Shown: positions 36,321 through 45,584, counted from the first letter of the stretch. The stretch is DNA of 64,000 nucleotides from Pseudazoarcus pumilus (GCF_002872475.1 NZ_CP025682.1:2046001-2110000), one strand, 5' to 3'. Notes: generated from the sequence alone by a model not told the origin. Translations and numbers: made by a program.

Positions 36321-36476
36321 ATGAACGTGAACATTGCGCTGGCGCCGCTCGTCGCCCTGATCGCCGGCATCCTGATCCTGGTGATGCCCCGCCTGCTCAA
36401 CTTCATCGTGGCGCTCTACCTGATCCTGGTCGGCGTAATGGGCCTGTTCGGCATCGGCAGCATCCACATGCGATAG
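36321..36476 (+). CDS. Small membrane protein, DUF3096 family
   Basis: A 51-residue hydrophobic protein, MNVNIALAPLVALIAGILIL followed by VMPRLLNFIVALYLILVGVMGLFG. It matches the DUF3096 family of tiny two-helix membrane proteins. GGAGAG lies nine bases upstream of the ATG. Function unknown. Its stop is three bases from the stop of the convergent gene at 36480. Confidence 0.75.
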   Translation: MNVNIALAPLVALIAGILILVMPRLLNFIVALYLILVGVMGLFGIGSIHMR

Positions 36477-36479
36477 ACC

Positions 36480-37397
36480 TCACCGAGCGCCTTGTCCGAA
36501 CTCCCCGTGTCGGTACGCGGGGAAGTACTGCGTCGCGGGCACGGCACGAGAAAGCTGTGCGTACCGTCCCGCGTCGAGGATCGCGCCCAGCAGCCAGGAG
36601 TCGACCGAGTCGTTCGACCAGCCGGCCTTGAAGGCGGCGAGACCGTCGTCTGCGGCGTCCGGCGCACCAACGCCGCCACCCCAGTCGATGCGGCTCACCC
36701 GCGACAAGAAGTGTTCGATCGCCGAACGGCTCAGCGCATGCGCAGCGTCACAGCGATAGCCTTCGCGCGAATAGGCCGCGAGATGAAAGTAGGCATCATC
36801 CGCCTGCCGCATGAACAGCTGGAATCCGACACTGCATCCGTCAGCGCTGGCCCCGAACATGACGAGGTCGTCCATCGCGAGCTGCTGGCGAAACGATTCG
36901 CGACCGAACACGCGCAGGTCGTCGGTACCCTTGCGCAGCAAAAGCTCCTGATACAGCTCGACCCAGTCATCGAGGCGGCTCAACGGCTTGGCCACCTGTT
37001 CGACCTCGACCCGCCGCAAGCCGCGACGTGCGTTGCGCAGGTGGTGTGGTGTCGCAATCTGTTCCACATCGCCCCCCAGCCGCGCGACGAAATGACGTTT
37101 GAACGGTCGCGCCAGATCGAAGCACCCGGTCACGCCGGCCGCCGTCAGTGGCGCGAACGGATCGGCCACCAGCGTGAGCGAGACCAGGCCGCTGCGCTTG
37201 AGCGCTGCGAGGTCCTCGCCGAGACGGCTCCAGTCCCGGCAGGCAAAGAGCGGATACGGCCCCATCGCATCGAAGTACGGCGTGCCGGGGATGGCGCGGC
37301 GCAGCACCCAGCCGCCACAGGCGGGCAGATGCAGGGGCTCGCCGGCGAAAGCCAGTGAGCGTGCGTAGGCCTCTGAAGCGTAGCCGACGAAGCTCAT
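36480..37397 (-). CDS. GNAT/FemAB-like acetyltransferase family protein
   Basis: A 305-residue protein whose central part (FKRHFVARLGGDVEQIATPH, RNARRGLRRVEVE, WVELYQELLLRKG, then GFQLFMRQADDAYFHLAAYS) has the character of a GNAT_6/FemAB-like acyltransferase domain. The ATG at 37397 overlaps the stop of the TPR/O-GlcNAc-transferase-like gene by four bases, so the two are coupled and may modify the same target. A longer frame to 38426 is antisense or out of frame to that gene and is rejected. Specificity unknown. Confidence 0.65.
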   Translation of the reverse strand: MSFVGYASEAYARSLAFAGEPLHLPACGGWVLRRAIPGTPYFDAMGPYPLFACRDWSRLGEDLAALKRSGLVSLTLVADPFAPLTAAGVTGCFDLARPFKRHFVARLGGDVEQIATPHHLRNARRGLRRVEVEQVAKPLSRLDDWVELYQELLLRKGTDDLRVFGRESFRQQLAMDDLVMFGASADGCSVGFQLFMRQADDAYFHLAAYSREGYRCDAAHALSRSAIEHFLSRVSRIDWGGGVGAPDAADDGLAAFKAGWSNDSVDSWLLGAILDAGRYAQLSRAVPATQYFPAYRHGEFGQGAR

Positions 37398-39373
37398 CGC
37401 GGCGCCTCGAACACGTCGCCGGCACACCAGGCACGCCACATGCGGCGCAGGATGACGGGCAGCTCGTCGTCGCGCGACTGGCGCGTACGCAAGGCCAGCA
37501 TTCGCGCGCGCAAGCCGTGGCGCAACGCCTCCAGCGCGGGCAGATCGGCGCTGGCGCGCACGGCACACTCGACGAAGGCCTCGCGCCCACCCGCAATCCA
37601 TTCGGGCAGGCCGGCTTCGGCCAGCATGCCGGCGCCGTGGCGCTGATGCAGCGGCGCGCCTGGCGGCGCGAAGGCGATGGTCGGCACGCCCATCCACAGT
37701 CCGTAGCTCACCGAAGTGCCGCCCGAATACGGCGTGGTGTCGAGCAGCACGTCGACATCGGCATGCGCCCGCAGGTAATCGTCGCGAGACAGGCGCGGGC
37801 GCAATTCGATGCGCGTCGCAGGCACGCCTTCGCCCTCGAAGAGCGCGGCGATGCGATCGCGCACACCGGCCTCGTCCATACCGCCGACGATCATGCGCGA
37901 TTCCGGCAGCGCCCGCAGCACGGCGCTCCACAGCGCGATCGTCGCCGGCGTGACCTTGCCTGCACGGGCGAAGCTGCCGAAGCTCACCGCACCATTTCTG
38001 CGCGCCGGCAGCGGCGTGACCGCCGGCAAGTCCGCCGGCGGCTCGAAGGCATTGGCCAGACGCAGCCGGATCAGCCGTTCGGTAAACCAGGCGTCGCCCT
38101 CGTCTGGCGGAAGTGCATGTGCATTGACCAGGCGGTAGTCGATCGCATCCAGCCCGGTCGTCGCCGGATAGCCCATCCACGAGATCTGCACCGGCGCGGG
38201 TCGCCGCGCGAACACCGGCAGGCGGTTGTATGCGGTGTGGCCCGACAGGTCGAAGAGAATGTCGATCGCATCGGCCTCGACGAGGTGCGCCAGTGCGCCG
38301 TCGTCCAGGGCGTGCACCGACTCCCACCCATCGGTCAGTGCGCGCAACTCGCCCGAGACACCATCCTCGAATGGTGCGGTGTGATAGGCGACGATATCGA
38401 AGCCTGCCGCGCGCAGCAATCGCCATACCGGCGCGATGAAACGCGCCACCGGATGCTCGCGCAGATCCCCGGAGACGAAGCCGATGCGCAGGCGCCGCTG
38501 CGGATCGCGCGACAGATGCTCATGGCGTCGCGAGCGCGCGGATATGCGCGCGAAATGCTGGCCGAAGCGTCGGTGCGCGGCGAACACTTCTTCCGGCGCA
38601 CAGTCGTCGCAATGCGTCAGCGCGAACAGCCACGCGCTCCACGCCGCGGCGTTGTCCGGGTCCTGGCCGACGGCCGCGCGGTACAGGTCCAGCGCCGCAC
38701 GCACGCGCCCGGCGCGGTAATGGACGAGCGCGAGATTGAACCGTGCGTCGGCCTGTTCGGGATGAGTGACGAGCAGGTCCTGGAGCATTTCGACGGCTTC
38801 GTCGCCGCGTCCGCACTCCGACCACGCCATGGCCAGACTGCTGCGCTCGGCCGGGCCGGCACCGGGCAGGGCCACGGCACGCTCCAGGCAGAGCGCGGCC
38901 TCGCGCGGGCGCGCCAGCGCGAGCAAGGCATTGCCCTTGGCGAGCCACGCGGGAGCCAGACCATCGTCGAGTTCGAGCGCACGCTCGGCGCAACGCAAGG
39001 CCTCGGCATACAGGCCGCCGTCGAAGGCGTTGGACGCGGCGTTGGACCACGTCGTCGCGACACCGGCGGCGAGCGTCAGACTGCGCTCAAACGCGTCTCG
39101 CGCCTGGCCGTGACGGCGCTGGTGATGCAGCGCCACGCCGAGGTGATCCCAGGCCTGCGCTTTACCGCCATCCTGGGCGAGAACAACGCGCAGTGCTGTC
39201 TCGGCCTCACCCCAGTCGCTCATGCTCAGACAGGCCGTCGCATACAGATGACGCAGCCGGGCGGATCCCGGATGGGAAGTGAGCGCGCGCCCGGCCAGGC
39301 GACGGGCATCGGCCGGTCTGCCCGCGAGCAGGAACTGCCGGCATGAATCGGTTACGACACAGAGTTCGTCCAT
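37394..39373 (-). CDS. TPR-repeat O-GlcNAc-transferase-like glycosyltransferase
   Basis: A 659-residue protein. The first 250 residues are tetratricopeptide repeats (for example ALRCAERALELDDGLAPAWL and RFNLALVHYRAGRVRAALDL). From about 285 it continues into the SPINDLY/OGT GT41 domain: RLRIGFVSGDLREHPVARF, DILFDLSGHTAYNRL, PVQISWMGYPATTGL and LLDTTPYSGGTSVSYGLWMG. Bacterial members glycosylate proteins. The ATG at 39373 follows GGAG; a GTG at 39391 is also possible. It is the last chromosomal gene before the guaA island. Confidence 0.85.
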   Translation of the reverse strand: MDELCVVTDSCRQFLLAGRPADARRLAGRALTSHPGSARLRHLYATACLSMSDWGEAETALRVVLAQDGGKAQAWDHLGVALHHQRRHGQARDAFERSLTLAAGVATTWSNAASNAFDGGLYAEALRCAERALELDDGLAPAWLAKGNALLALARPREAALCLERAVALPGAGPAERSSLAMAWSECGRGDEAVEMLQDLLVTHPEQADARFNLALVHYRAGRVRAALDLYRAAVGQDPDNAAAWSAWLFALTHCDDCAPEEVFAAHRRFGQHFARISARSRRHEHLSRDPQRRLRIGFVSGDLREHPVARFIAPVWRLLRAAGFDIVAYHTAPFEDGVSGELRALTDGWESVHALDDGALAHLVEADAIDILFDLSGHTAYNRLPVFARRPAPVQISWMGYPATTGLDAIDYRLVNAHALPPDEGDAWFTERLIRLRLANAFEPPADLPAVTPLPARRNGAVSFGSFARAGKVTPATIALWSAVLRALPESRMIVGGMDEAGVRDRIAALFEGEGVPATRIELRPRLSRDDYLRAHADVDVLLDTTPYSGGTSVSYGLWMGVPTIAFAPPGAPLHQRHGAGMLAEAGLPEWIAGGREAFVECAVRASADLPALEALRHGLRARMLALRTRQSRDDELPVILRRMWRAWCAGDVFEAPR

Positions 39374-39794
39374 CGCCACTCCGGGAGCCACTCGCGAGAG
39401 TGTGCCATCGACACGCGCCGACTGCGCCCCGACTTACATGTCACAACGCAATCCTTTCGATTCACGGGGCATGAAGCGCCCTGCGAGTCACTCCCACTCT
39501 ATTGTAAACAAGACATTTTTATCTTTTATATTCAATGGCTTATTTTCCTGCTAATTGGTAATACCATGAAAAATACCATGCTCAGAAAAGGCTTAACAAT
39601 ATTTTGAAAAATTGCCTACTGAGCGCTGCCGCACAGCTCCATAGGCCGCTTTCCTGGCTTTGCTTCCAGATGTATGCTCTTCTGCTCCTGCAGCTAATGG
39701 ATCACCGCAAACAGGTTACTCGCCTGGGGATTCCCTTTCGACCCGAGCATCCGTATGAGACTCATGCTCGATTATTATTATTATAGAAGCCCCC
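39374..39794. other. Island left-junction region without a gene
   Basis: Chromosome up to about 39487, then the left att core (39488-39502) and about 290 bases of AT-rich element DNA up to sul2. It contains two ATACCATG boxes 12 bp apart (39561 and 39573) and an ATT-repeat tract (39772-39784) just before the sul2 ATG. No coding frame is supported. Confidence 0.6.
39488..39502. repeat. Left att core of the guaA island (attL)
   Basis: TCACTCCCACTCTAT, matching the guaA 3'-end core TCATTCCCACTCGAT at 54948-54962 in 13 of 15 positions, with the central TCCCACTC identical. GC content falls sharply to its right. Confidence 0.75.
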
Positions 39795-40610
39795 ATGAAT
39801 AAATCGCTCATCATTTTCGGCATCGTCAACATAACCTCGGACAGTTTCTCCGATGGAGGCCGGTATCTGGCGCCAGACGCAGCCATTGCGCAGGCGCGTA
39901 AGCTGATGGCCGAGGGGGCAGATGTGATCGACCTCGGTCCGGCATCCAGCAATCCCGACGCCGCGCCTGTTTCGTCCGACACAGAAATCGCGCGTATCGC
40001 GCCGGTGCTGGACGCGCTCAAGGCAGATGGCATTCCCGTCTCGCTCGACAGTTATCAACCCGCGACGCAAGCCTATGCCTTGTCGCGTGGTGTGGCCTAT
40101 CTCAATGATATTCGCGGTTTTCCAGACGCTGCGTTCTATCCGCAATTGGCGAAATCATCTGCCAAACTCGTCGTTATGCATTCGGTGCAAGACGGGCAGG
40201 CAGATCGGCGCGAGGCACCCGCTGGCGACATCATGGATCACATTGCGGCGTTCTTTGACGCGCGCATCGCGGCGCTGACGGGTGCCGGTATCAAACGCAA
40301 CCGCCTTGTCCTTGATCCCGGCATGGGGTTTTTTCTGGGGGCTGCTCCCGAAACCTCGCTCTCGGTGCTGGCGCGGTTCGATGAATTGCGGCTGCGCTTC
40401 GATTTGCCGGTGCTTCTGTCTGTTTCGCGCAAATCCTTTCTGCGCGCGCTCACAGGCCGTGGTCCGGGGGATGTCGGGGCCGCGACACTCGCTGCAGAGC
40501 TTGCCGCCGCCGCAGGTGGAGCTGACTTCATCCGCACACACGAGCCGCGCCCCTTGCGCGACGGGCTGGCGGTATTGGCGGCGCTGAAAGAAACCGCAAG
40601 AATTCGTTAA
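39795..40610 (+). CDS. sul2: Sulfonamide-resistant dihydropteroate synthase Sul2
   Basis: A 271-residue dihydropteroate synthase beginning MNKSLIIFGIVNITSDSFSD and ending LAALKETARIR, which I recognise as Sul2. It makes dihydropteroate in folate synthesis but discriminates against sulfonamides, giving resistance. Motifs: pterin-binding VNITSDSFSDGG, LDPGMGFFLG and SRKSFLRAL. The adjoining truncated glmM is the usual sul2 companion, a trace of the chromosomal folP-glmM pair from which it came. Full length, no visible change. Confidence 0.97.
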   Translation: MNKSLIIFGIVNITSDSFSDGGRYLAPDAAIAQARKLMAEGADVIDLGPASSNPDAAPVSSDTEIARIAPVLDALKADGIPVSLDSYQPATQAYALSRGVAYLNDIRGFPDAAFYPQLAKSSAKLVVMHSVQDGQADRREAPAGDIMDHIAAFFDARIAALTGAGIKRNRLVLDPGMGFFLGAAPETSLSVLARFDELRLRFDLPVLLSVSRKSFLRALTGRGPGDVGAATLAAELAAAAGGADFIRTHEPRPLRDGLAVLAALKETARIR

Positions 40611-40696
40611 CTGCACATTCGGGATATTTCTCTATATTCGCGGTTCAGCAGGCATGTCCCCTTTGAGGGCGACCCGACGACAGGATAATCGACCTT

Positions 40697-40940
40697 ATGG
40701 TGCGCAAATATTTCGGCACAGACGGTATTCGTGGCAAAGCCAACGAAGGCGCGATGACGGCGGAAACCGCCTTGCGCGTCGGCATGGCGGCTGGCCGTGT
40801 CTTTCGTCGCGGTGACCACCGCCATCGTGTCGTGATCGGCAAGGATACGCGCCTGTCGGGCTATATGCTTGAACCCGCGCTCACAGCCGGTTTCACCTCG
40901 ATGGGCATGGACGTGTTCCTTTTTGGCCCGCTGCCGACAA
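40697..40940 (+). pseudogene. glmM: Truncated phosphoglucosamine mutase gene
   Basis: The first 81 codons of glmM ([20 protein letters not shown] ... FLFGPLPT) are kept; homology ends at about 40940 where ISCR2 sequence begins. Translation continues into 19 unrelated residues to a stop at 40999. The rest of the enzyme, including its active-site serine loop, is missing, so it is non-functional. Confidence 0.92.
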
Positions 40941-42779
40941 CGTATAGGAAGAATAAACGCCCTTTTCACCCAAGTCCAACAGCTTTGGACCGCAGTTGAC
41001 TCTTTCGACACCCCTGCGATGCAACCCAATCCGGCTGACGGGGAGCCAGCAACGCTGAAAATTTACCCTCCTCTTTCCCACTAGCGGCTCCTTTTCCGAC
41101 AACCAGCACGGCGGATCCCTGCCGCGGCGCTGTGAACGCAGCATTTTGATTGGTATCGTTGGCCTTCAGGCTCGTCAGTCAAACAGACCCAGGAGCAGCT
41201 CAGCCGGTGGCGCCCGGCTTTCGGGTAACGCCCTGGTCCCGCTGGTTTCGGCTTTGTGCTTCAGGTGATCAAGGATCTGCTTGATCACTATAGGGTCTTC
41301 AATGCAGGCGATGACTTTCATGGCGCCGCCGCAGCCGCTGCAGGTCTCGATGTCGATATTGAAAACACGCTTGAGCCGTTGCGCCCATGTCATCGACGCT
41401 CGCCGTTGTGCTGGTGTTGCCGGTTCATCAGCCACCCTGACCTTGTTGCCCCTGCCCCGTTTTGCCGGCGTGACCAACGCCCGGTGCCGACTGTTGGGTG
41501 CGAACACCCCGTGGAAGCGGGTTAGGTTGACTCTGGGCTTCGGTACCAGGGCGGCCAGCCTTGCAATGAAATCCAATGGTTCGAAAATGACGTGCGTGGT
41601 GCCGTCCCGGTACGGCGTCTTGAGCTGGTAGCGCACGTTGCCGCCTCGTGTTAACGACAGCCGCTTCTCGGATACCGCCGGGCGGCTGATGTACCGGCAC
41701 AGCCGTTCGAGCTTCTTGCGTTCATCGGCCCTGGCCGCCACGCCGGCGTGCAGGCTGGACCCGGCTACCTTGCCAATCCCGTCACCGAACGGATCACCAC
41801 TGGTCGGCAGAGTTTGCAAAGTGAACACCTTTCGCCCCGCCTGTGAACCGACAGCGATACGGTAAGTGATCGAGTGCCCCAGCAGGGGTGTCATCGGGTC
41901 GTCATCCACCGCATCCGAGGCCAGATAGCTGTTTTCGACATCCCGTTCCAGCAGGCCTTGCCGTTCCAGATAGCGACCCACCCGGTGGGCGATGGTGTGC
42001 GTCAGCTGGGTGAGCTCTGGGCTGGTCGGCGCCTTGACCCAGCGGAAACGCGCTGAGCCGTGGGATTGCTCGACATACACACCGTCGAGAAACAGCATGT
42101 GGAAGTGAACATTCAGATTGAGCGCCGATCCAAAACGCTGGATCAGGGTGACCGCGCCCGTCTTGGCCACTTGGTGGGTATGGCCCGCTTTCTTGACCAG
42201 GTGCGTGGCAATGACGCGGTAAACGATGCCCAGCACCCACCCCATGATCTCGGGCCGGCTGGCAAACAGGAAACGCAGCTGAAACGGGAAGCTCAACACC
42301 CACTGACGCATGGGTTGTTCAGGCAGTACTTCATCAACCAGCAAGGCGGCACTTTCGGCCATCCGCCGCGCCCCACAGCTCGGGCAGAAACCGCGACGCT
42401 TACAGCTGAAAGCGACCAGGTGCTCGGCGTGGCAAGACTCGCAGCGAACCCGTAGAAAGCCATGCTCCAGCCGCCCGCATTGGAGAAATTCTTCAAATTC
42501 CCGTTGCACATAGCCCGGCAATTCCTTTCCCTGCTCTGCCATAAGCGCAGCGAATGCCGGGTAATACTCGTCAACGATCTGATAGAGAAGGGTTTGCTCG
42601 GGTCGGTGGCTCTGGTAACGACCAGTATCCCGATCCCGGCTGGCCGTCCTGGCCGCCACATGAGGCATGTTCCGCGTCCTTGCAATACTGTGTTTACATA
42701 CAGTCTATCGCTTAGCGGAAAGTTCTTTTACCCTCAGCCGAAATGCCTGCCGTTGCTAGACATTGCCAGCCAGTGCCCG
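40940..42779 (-). mobile_element. ISCR2 (CR2) element
   Basis: About 1.84 kb from the glmM break point to the sequence just before the internal att-like copy at 42780, close to the known ISCR2 length. It holds the IS91-like transposase gene on the minus strand. The oriIS end should lie between the transposase stop (41175) and glmM; the terIS end lies near 42779. ISCR elements transpose by rolling-circle replication and can carry adjacent DNA. Confidence 0.85.
41175..42668 (-). CDS. rcr2: ISCR2 IS91-like rolling-circle transposase
   Basis: A 497-residue Rep-type transposase. The N-terminal zinc-binding region is RVRCESCHAEH to FCPSCGARRM (residues about 73-102); the HUH motif is in NVHFHMLFLDG, and the presumed catalytic tyrosine is in LCRYISRPAVSEK. 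A second cysteine pair CSGCGGAMK lies near the C-terminus. Length and sequence agree with Rcr2 of ISCR2. It appears intact. Confidence 0.92.
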   Translation of the reverse strand: MPHVAARTASRDRDTGRYQSHRPEQTLLYQIVDEYYPAFAALMAEQGKELPGYVQREFEEFLQCGRLEHGFLRVRCESCHAEHLVAFSCKRRGFCPSCGARRMAESAALLVDEVLPEQPMRQWVLSFPFQLRFLFASRPEIMGWVLGIVYRVIATHLVKKAGHTHQVAKTGAVTLIQRFGSALNLNVHFHMLFLDGVYVEQSHGSARFRWVKAPTSPELTQLTHTIAHRVGRYLERQGLLERDVENSYLASDAVDDDPMTPLLGHSITYRIAVGSQAGRKVFTLQTLPTSGDPFGDGIGKVAGSSLHAGVAARADERKKLERLCRYISRPAVSEKRLSLTRGGNVRYQLKTPYRDGTTHVIFEPLDFIARLAALVPKPRVNLTRFHGVFAPNSRHRALVTPAKRGRGNKVRVADEPATPAQRRASMTWAQRLKRVFNIDIETCSGCGGAMKVIACIEDPIVIKQILDHLKHKAETSGTRALPESRAPPAELLLGLFD

Positions 42780-42794
42780 TCACTCCCACTCGAT
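42780..42794. repeat. Internal third copy of the att core
   Basis: TCACTCCCACTCGAT differs from the guaA core at one base. Both this site and attL continue TTGTAAACAAG on the right, then diverge, then share a CCATG-AAAAATACCATG pair about 60-75 bases further on. The segment from here to guaA is therefore itself shaped like a complete element. Confidence 0.75.
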
Positions 42795-42878
42795 TGTAAA
42801 CAAGCACACAAAACCCTTTAGTGACAACAATTTGCAAGAACTATCAGGCTCAGTGCCATGAAAAATACCATGACCAGA

Positions 42879-43103
42879 TCATGAGGTTGAACACGGCTTG
42901 CGCCGGCAGCGTTCACGCTCCTGGTCGGCGATCTCGCCCGGCTGCAATGCTAGCTCAGCATCGGTCATGCGCTCCAGCACGTCGCGTAGGCGGATGGTGC
43001 AAGGAATGGGCGGCAGCTCGAACTCATAGCCGCCGGCGATCATTTCGGCCGCAATCTCCTCGGTGATGAAAAACGGCTCGTCGTCTTGGTTCGGCTTCTT
43101 CAT
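42879..43103 (-). CDS. Small hypothetical protein coupled to the resolvase
   Basis: A 74-residue acidic protein (MKKPNQDDEPFFITEEIAAE...) with no recognised domain. Its ATG overlaps the resolvase stop (ATGA at 43100-43103), and the resolvase 3' end supplies a GGAAAGG site, so it is translated with the resolvase. Possibly an accessory of the recombinase. Confidence 0.6.
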   Translation of the reverse strand: MKKPNQDDEPFFITEEIAAEMIAGGYEFELPPIPCTIRLRDVLERMTDAELALQPGEIADQERERCRRKPCSTS

Positions 43104-43837
43104 GCCCTTTCCTCCTGGCGCTCATCCTGGCCGACAGCGGCCAGGGCATCGGCTTCCGTCAATGCGTCCTCCACGAACGCGCCGTGCTGCTTCGCTTCGG
43201 CCTGGCTGACCTCGGCCCATATCCGTTTCACCTGGGCCGCACTGTACCCGGCCAGCTCGGCGGTCTTGTTGATGCTGTAGCCGGACTTGCGCAGCGCGAC
43301 AACTTGGGCGCGGCGCTTCGGATCAGCACGGCGGCCCTTGTACCGCCCGGCCTGGCGGGCCAACTCAATGCCTTGGCGCTGGCGTTCGCGCCTGTCCTCG
43401 TAGTCGTCGCGGGCCATCTGCAAGGCCAGGCGAAAAAGCATGATCTGCACGGCTTCCAGCACGATCTTGGCGACGCCCTGGGCCTCGGCCGCCAGGTCGG
43501 ATAGATCGACCACGCCAGGGACGGCCAGGCGTGCGCCTTTGGCCTGTATCGAGGCCACCAGGCGCTCGGCCTCGGGCAAAGGTAGGCGGCTGATGCGGTC
43601 GATCTTCTCGGCAATGACCACCTCGCCGGGCTGTAGGTCGCCGATCATGCGCAGCAGCTCAGGCCGGTCGGCGCGTGCGCCGGATGCCTTCTCACGGTAG
43701 ATGCCGGCGACGTAGTAGCCGGCGGCCTTCGCGGCCGTAGTGATCGCCTCTTGGCGTTCCAAGTCCTGCGCGTCGGTGCTGACGCGCAGATAGACCCGCG
43801 CCACCATCGGCGCGGCTACTGGCTTCGTCCTGCGCAT
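43100..43837 (-). CDS. resG: Serine recombinase/resolvase (ResG)
   Basis: A 245-residue resolvase-type serine recombinase. The N-terminal catalytic domain has YLRVSTDAQDLERQ with the nucleophilic serine (residue 20), ADRPELLRMIGDLQPGEVVIAEKIDRISR and the long E-helix; the C-terminal helix-turn-helix is YSINKTAELAGYSAAQVKRIW. The ATG at 43837 has AGGAG nine bases upstream. It probably resolves multimers or cointegrates of the excised element; ResG is the name I recall for this gene in GIsul2. Confidence 0.85.
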   Translation of the reverse strand: MRRTKPVAAPMVARVYLRVSTDAQDLERQEAITTAAKAAGYYVAGIYREKASGARADRPELLRMIGDLQPGEVVIAEKIDRISRLPLPEAERLVASIQAKGARLAVPGVVDLSDLAAEAQGVAKIVLEAVQIMLFRLALQMARDDYEDRRERQRQGIELARQAGRYKGRRADPKRRAQVVALRKSGYSINKTAELAGYSAAQVKRIWAEVSQAEAKQHGAFVEDALTEADALAAVGQDERQEERA

Positions 43838-43920
43838 ACTTGCGGGCTCCTTTGGGCATACTCAAATGCACCCATCTTAAACTGGCAGGCCAATTTATCA
43901 CATATCGATCTAAATGCGCC

Positions 43921-43949
43921 TAGCTCATTTTTACAGCTTAAATGAGCTA
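43921..43949. promoter_or_regulatory. Perfect inverted repeat between resG and arsR
   Basis: TAGCTCATTT and AAATGAGCTA, a perfect 10-bp dyad with a nine-base spacer, centred about 50 bases before the arsR start and about 100 before resG. It is a likely operator for ArsR or a res subsite for the resolvase; the sequence does not decide which. Confidence 0.5.
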
Positions 43950-43984
43950 TTGAGCACACTCCATATTTCGACTATTATTGAAAC

Positions 43985-44317
43985 ATGGAAACGATAAATG
44001 CTGTAGCCGCCCTGGCGGCCATCGCTCAAGAATCGCGCCTCGCGGTGTTCCGGCTTCTCGTCCAGGCCGGCCCCGCCGGCATGGCCGCCGGAAAAATCAG
44101 CGAAGCGGCCGGCATCCCGCCGTCTTCGCTATCCTTCCACCTGAAAGAGCTGGCACACGCCGGCATGGTCACGTCGCGGCAAGAAGGCCGATTTGTGATC
44201 TACGAGGCGAACTTTTCGACGGCCACTAACCTGGTGGCCTTTCTCACGGAAAACTGCTGCGGCGGCCAGGTGTGCAACCTGTCTTGCACCACGGAAGCCG
44301 GGAAGGTGTTGGCATGA
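43985..44317 (+). CDS. arsR: ArsR arsenite-responsive repressor
   Basis: A 110-residue winged-helix repressor ([20 protein letters not shown], residues 47-66). Arsenite-binding cysteines are near the C-terminus (C91, C92, C97 and C101), as in the Acidithiobacillus type, and not in the DNA-binding helix. It starts the arsR-arsH-arsC-acr3 operon, all joined by four-base overlaps, and is derepressed by As(III). Confidence 0.92.
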   Translation: METINAVAALAAIAQESRLAVFRLLVQAGPAGMAAGKISEAAGIPPSSLSFHLKELAHAGMVTSRQEGRFVIYEANFSTATNLVAFLTENCCGGQVCNLSCTTEAGKVLA

Positions 44318-45081
44318 GACTTCGCCATCTTTCCGACCCCGATTCTTTGCCCGCTTTGGACAAATCCTTTGCCATCGAGCGCCCGGCGCTCGGGCTGGCA
44401 CCCGACGCCCCGCCGGTGCGTATCCTGCTGCTGTATGGCTCGCTGCGCGCCCGCTCGTTCTCACGGCTGGCCGTCGAGGAAGCGGCCCGGCTGCTGCAAT
44501 TCTTTGGCGCAGAAACACGCATCTTCGACCCGTCCGATTTGCCGTTGCCCGATCAAGTGCAAAGCGACGATCACCCGGCCGTCAAGGAGCTGCGCGCCCT
44601 GTCCGAGTGGTCAGAGGGACAAGTCTGGTGCAGCCCGGAACGCCACGGTCAGATTACCAGTGTCATGAAGGCGCAGATTGACCATCTGCCGCTTGAAATG
44701 GCCGGCATCCGGCCGACCCAAGGCCGCACCCTGGCCGTGATGCAGGTATCCGGCGGCTCGCAGAGCTTCAACGCCGTGAACACCTTGCGTCTGCTCGGCC
44801 GCTGGATGCGAATGTTCACCATTCCGAACCAGTCGAGTATCGCCAAAGCGTTCCAAGAGTTCGACGCGGCGGGCCGCATGAAGCCCTCGCCGTACTACGA
44901 CCGAATAGCCGATGTGATGGAAGAACTGGTGCGCTTCACGGCGCTGGTACGGCCGCACCGTGAAGCACTGACAGACCGCTATTCCGAACGGAAAGCGGCC
45001 GGCCACGTCATCGACGAGGCCACCGATCTTTCATCCATCGCCATTGCTCCCCAGCCACTACCAGAAAGCGAAACATCATGA
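44314..45081 (+). CDS. arsH: ArsH NADPH-dependent flavin oxidoreductase
   Basis: A 255-residue flavodoxin-like protein with the ArsH motifs [14 protein letters not shown] and [20 protein letters not shown], and [16 protein letters not shown]. ArsH oxidises trivalent organoarsenicals to less toxic pentavalent forms and reduces quinones. The ATG at 44314 overlaps the arsR stop; an in-frame ATG at 44272 lies inside arsR. Confidence 0.92.
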   Translation: MRLRHLSDPDSLPALDKSFAIERPALGLAPDAPPVRILLLYGSLRARSFSRLAVEEAARLLQFFGAETRIFDPSDLPLPDQVQSDDHPAVKELRALSEWSEGQVWCSPERHGQITSVMKAQIDHLPLEMAGIRPTQGRTLAVMQVSGGSQSFNAVNTLRLLGRWMRMFTIPNQSSIAKAFQEFDAAGRMKPSPYYDRIADVMEELVRFTALVRPHREALTDRYSERKAAGHVIDEATDLSSIAIAPQPLPESETS

Positions 45082-45584
45082 CCGAAAGAATCTATAACGT
45101 CCTCATCCTCTGCACCGGCAATTCGGCGCGCAGCATCATGGCCGAAGCTCTCATCAACACGATGGGGCAAGGGCGCTTCCGCGCCTACAGCGCCGGCAGT
45201 CACCCAACCGGCAAGGTCAATCCCTTCGCCGTCGAAAAGGTGGAGTCGGTGAATTACCCGACCGAGAATCTGCGCAGCAAGAGCTGGGACGAGTACGCCA
45301 CGCCCGACGCACCGAAGATGGACTTCATCATCACCGTCTGCGACAACGCCGCCGGCGAAATGTGTCCGGTGTGGCCTGGTCAGCCGATCTCGGCGCATTG
45401 GGGATTTGAAGATCCGGCCGCCGTCGAAGGCACTGACGCCGAGAAGCGCCGGGCCTTCGAACAAACCTTCCGGCACATGATGAACCGCGTCCGCCTGTTC
45501 GTGAATCTGCCTCTCAAAATGCTTGACCAGACGGCCATCAAGCGCGAGCTGGCGAACATCGGCAAGACCGAGCAGGAAGCATGA
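45078..45584 (+). CDS. arsC: ArsC arsenate reductase (LMW phosphatase fold)
   Basis: A 168-residue arsenate reductase with the P-loop C-X5-R (C12-TGNSA-R18) and further cysteines in [15 protein letters not shown]. It reduces As(V) to As(III) for export by the efflux pump encoded next. Overlaps arsH and acr3 by four bases each. Confidence 0.92.
   Translation: MTERIYNVLILCTGNSARSIMAEALINTMGQGRFRAYSAGSHPTGKVNPFAVEKVESVNYPTENLRSKSWDEYATPDAPKMDFIITVCDNAAGEMCPVWPGQPISAHWGFEDPAAVEGTDAEKRRAFEQTFRHMMNRVRLFVNLPLKMLDQTAIKRELANIGKTEQEA

Noticed and set aside
36480-38426. A 648-residue version of the GNAT-like protein
   Set aside because: The N-terminal 340 residues run out of frame through the O-GlcNAc-transferase-like gene and look like shadow translation; the ATG at 37397 with ATGA coupling is better.
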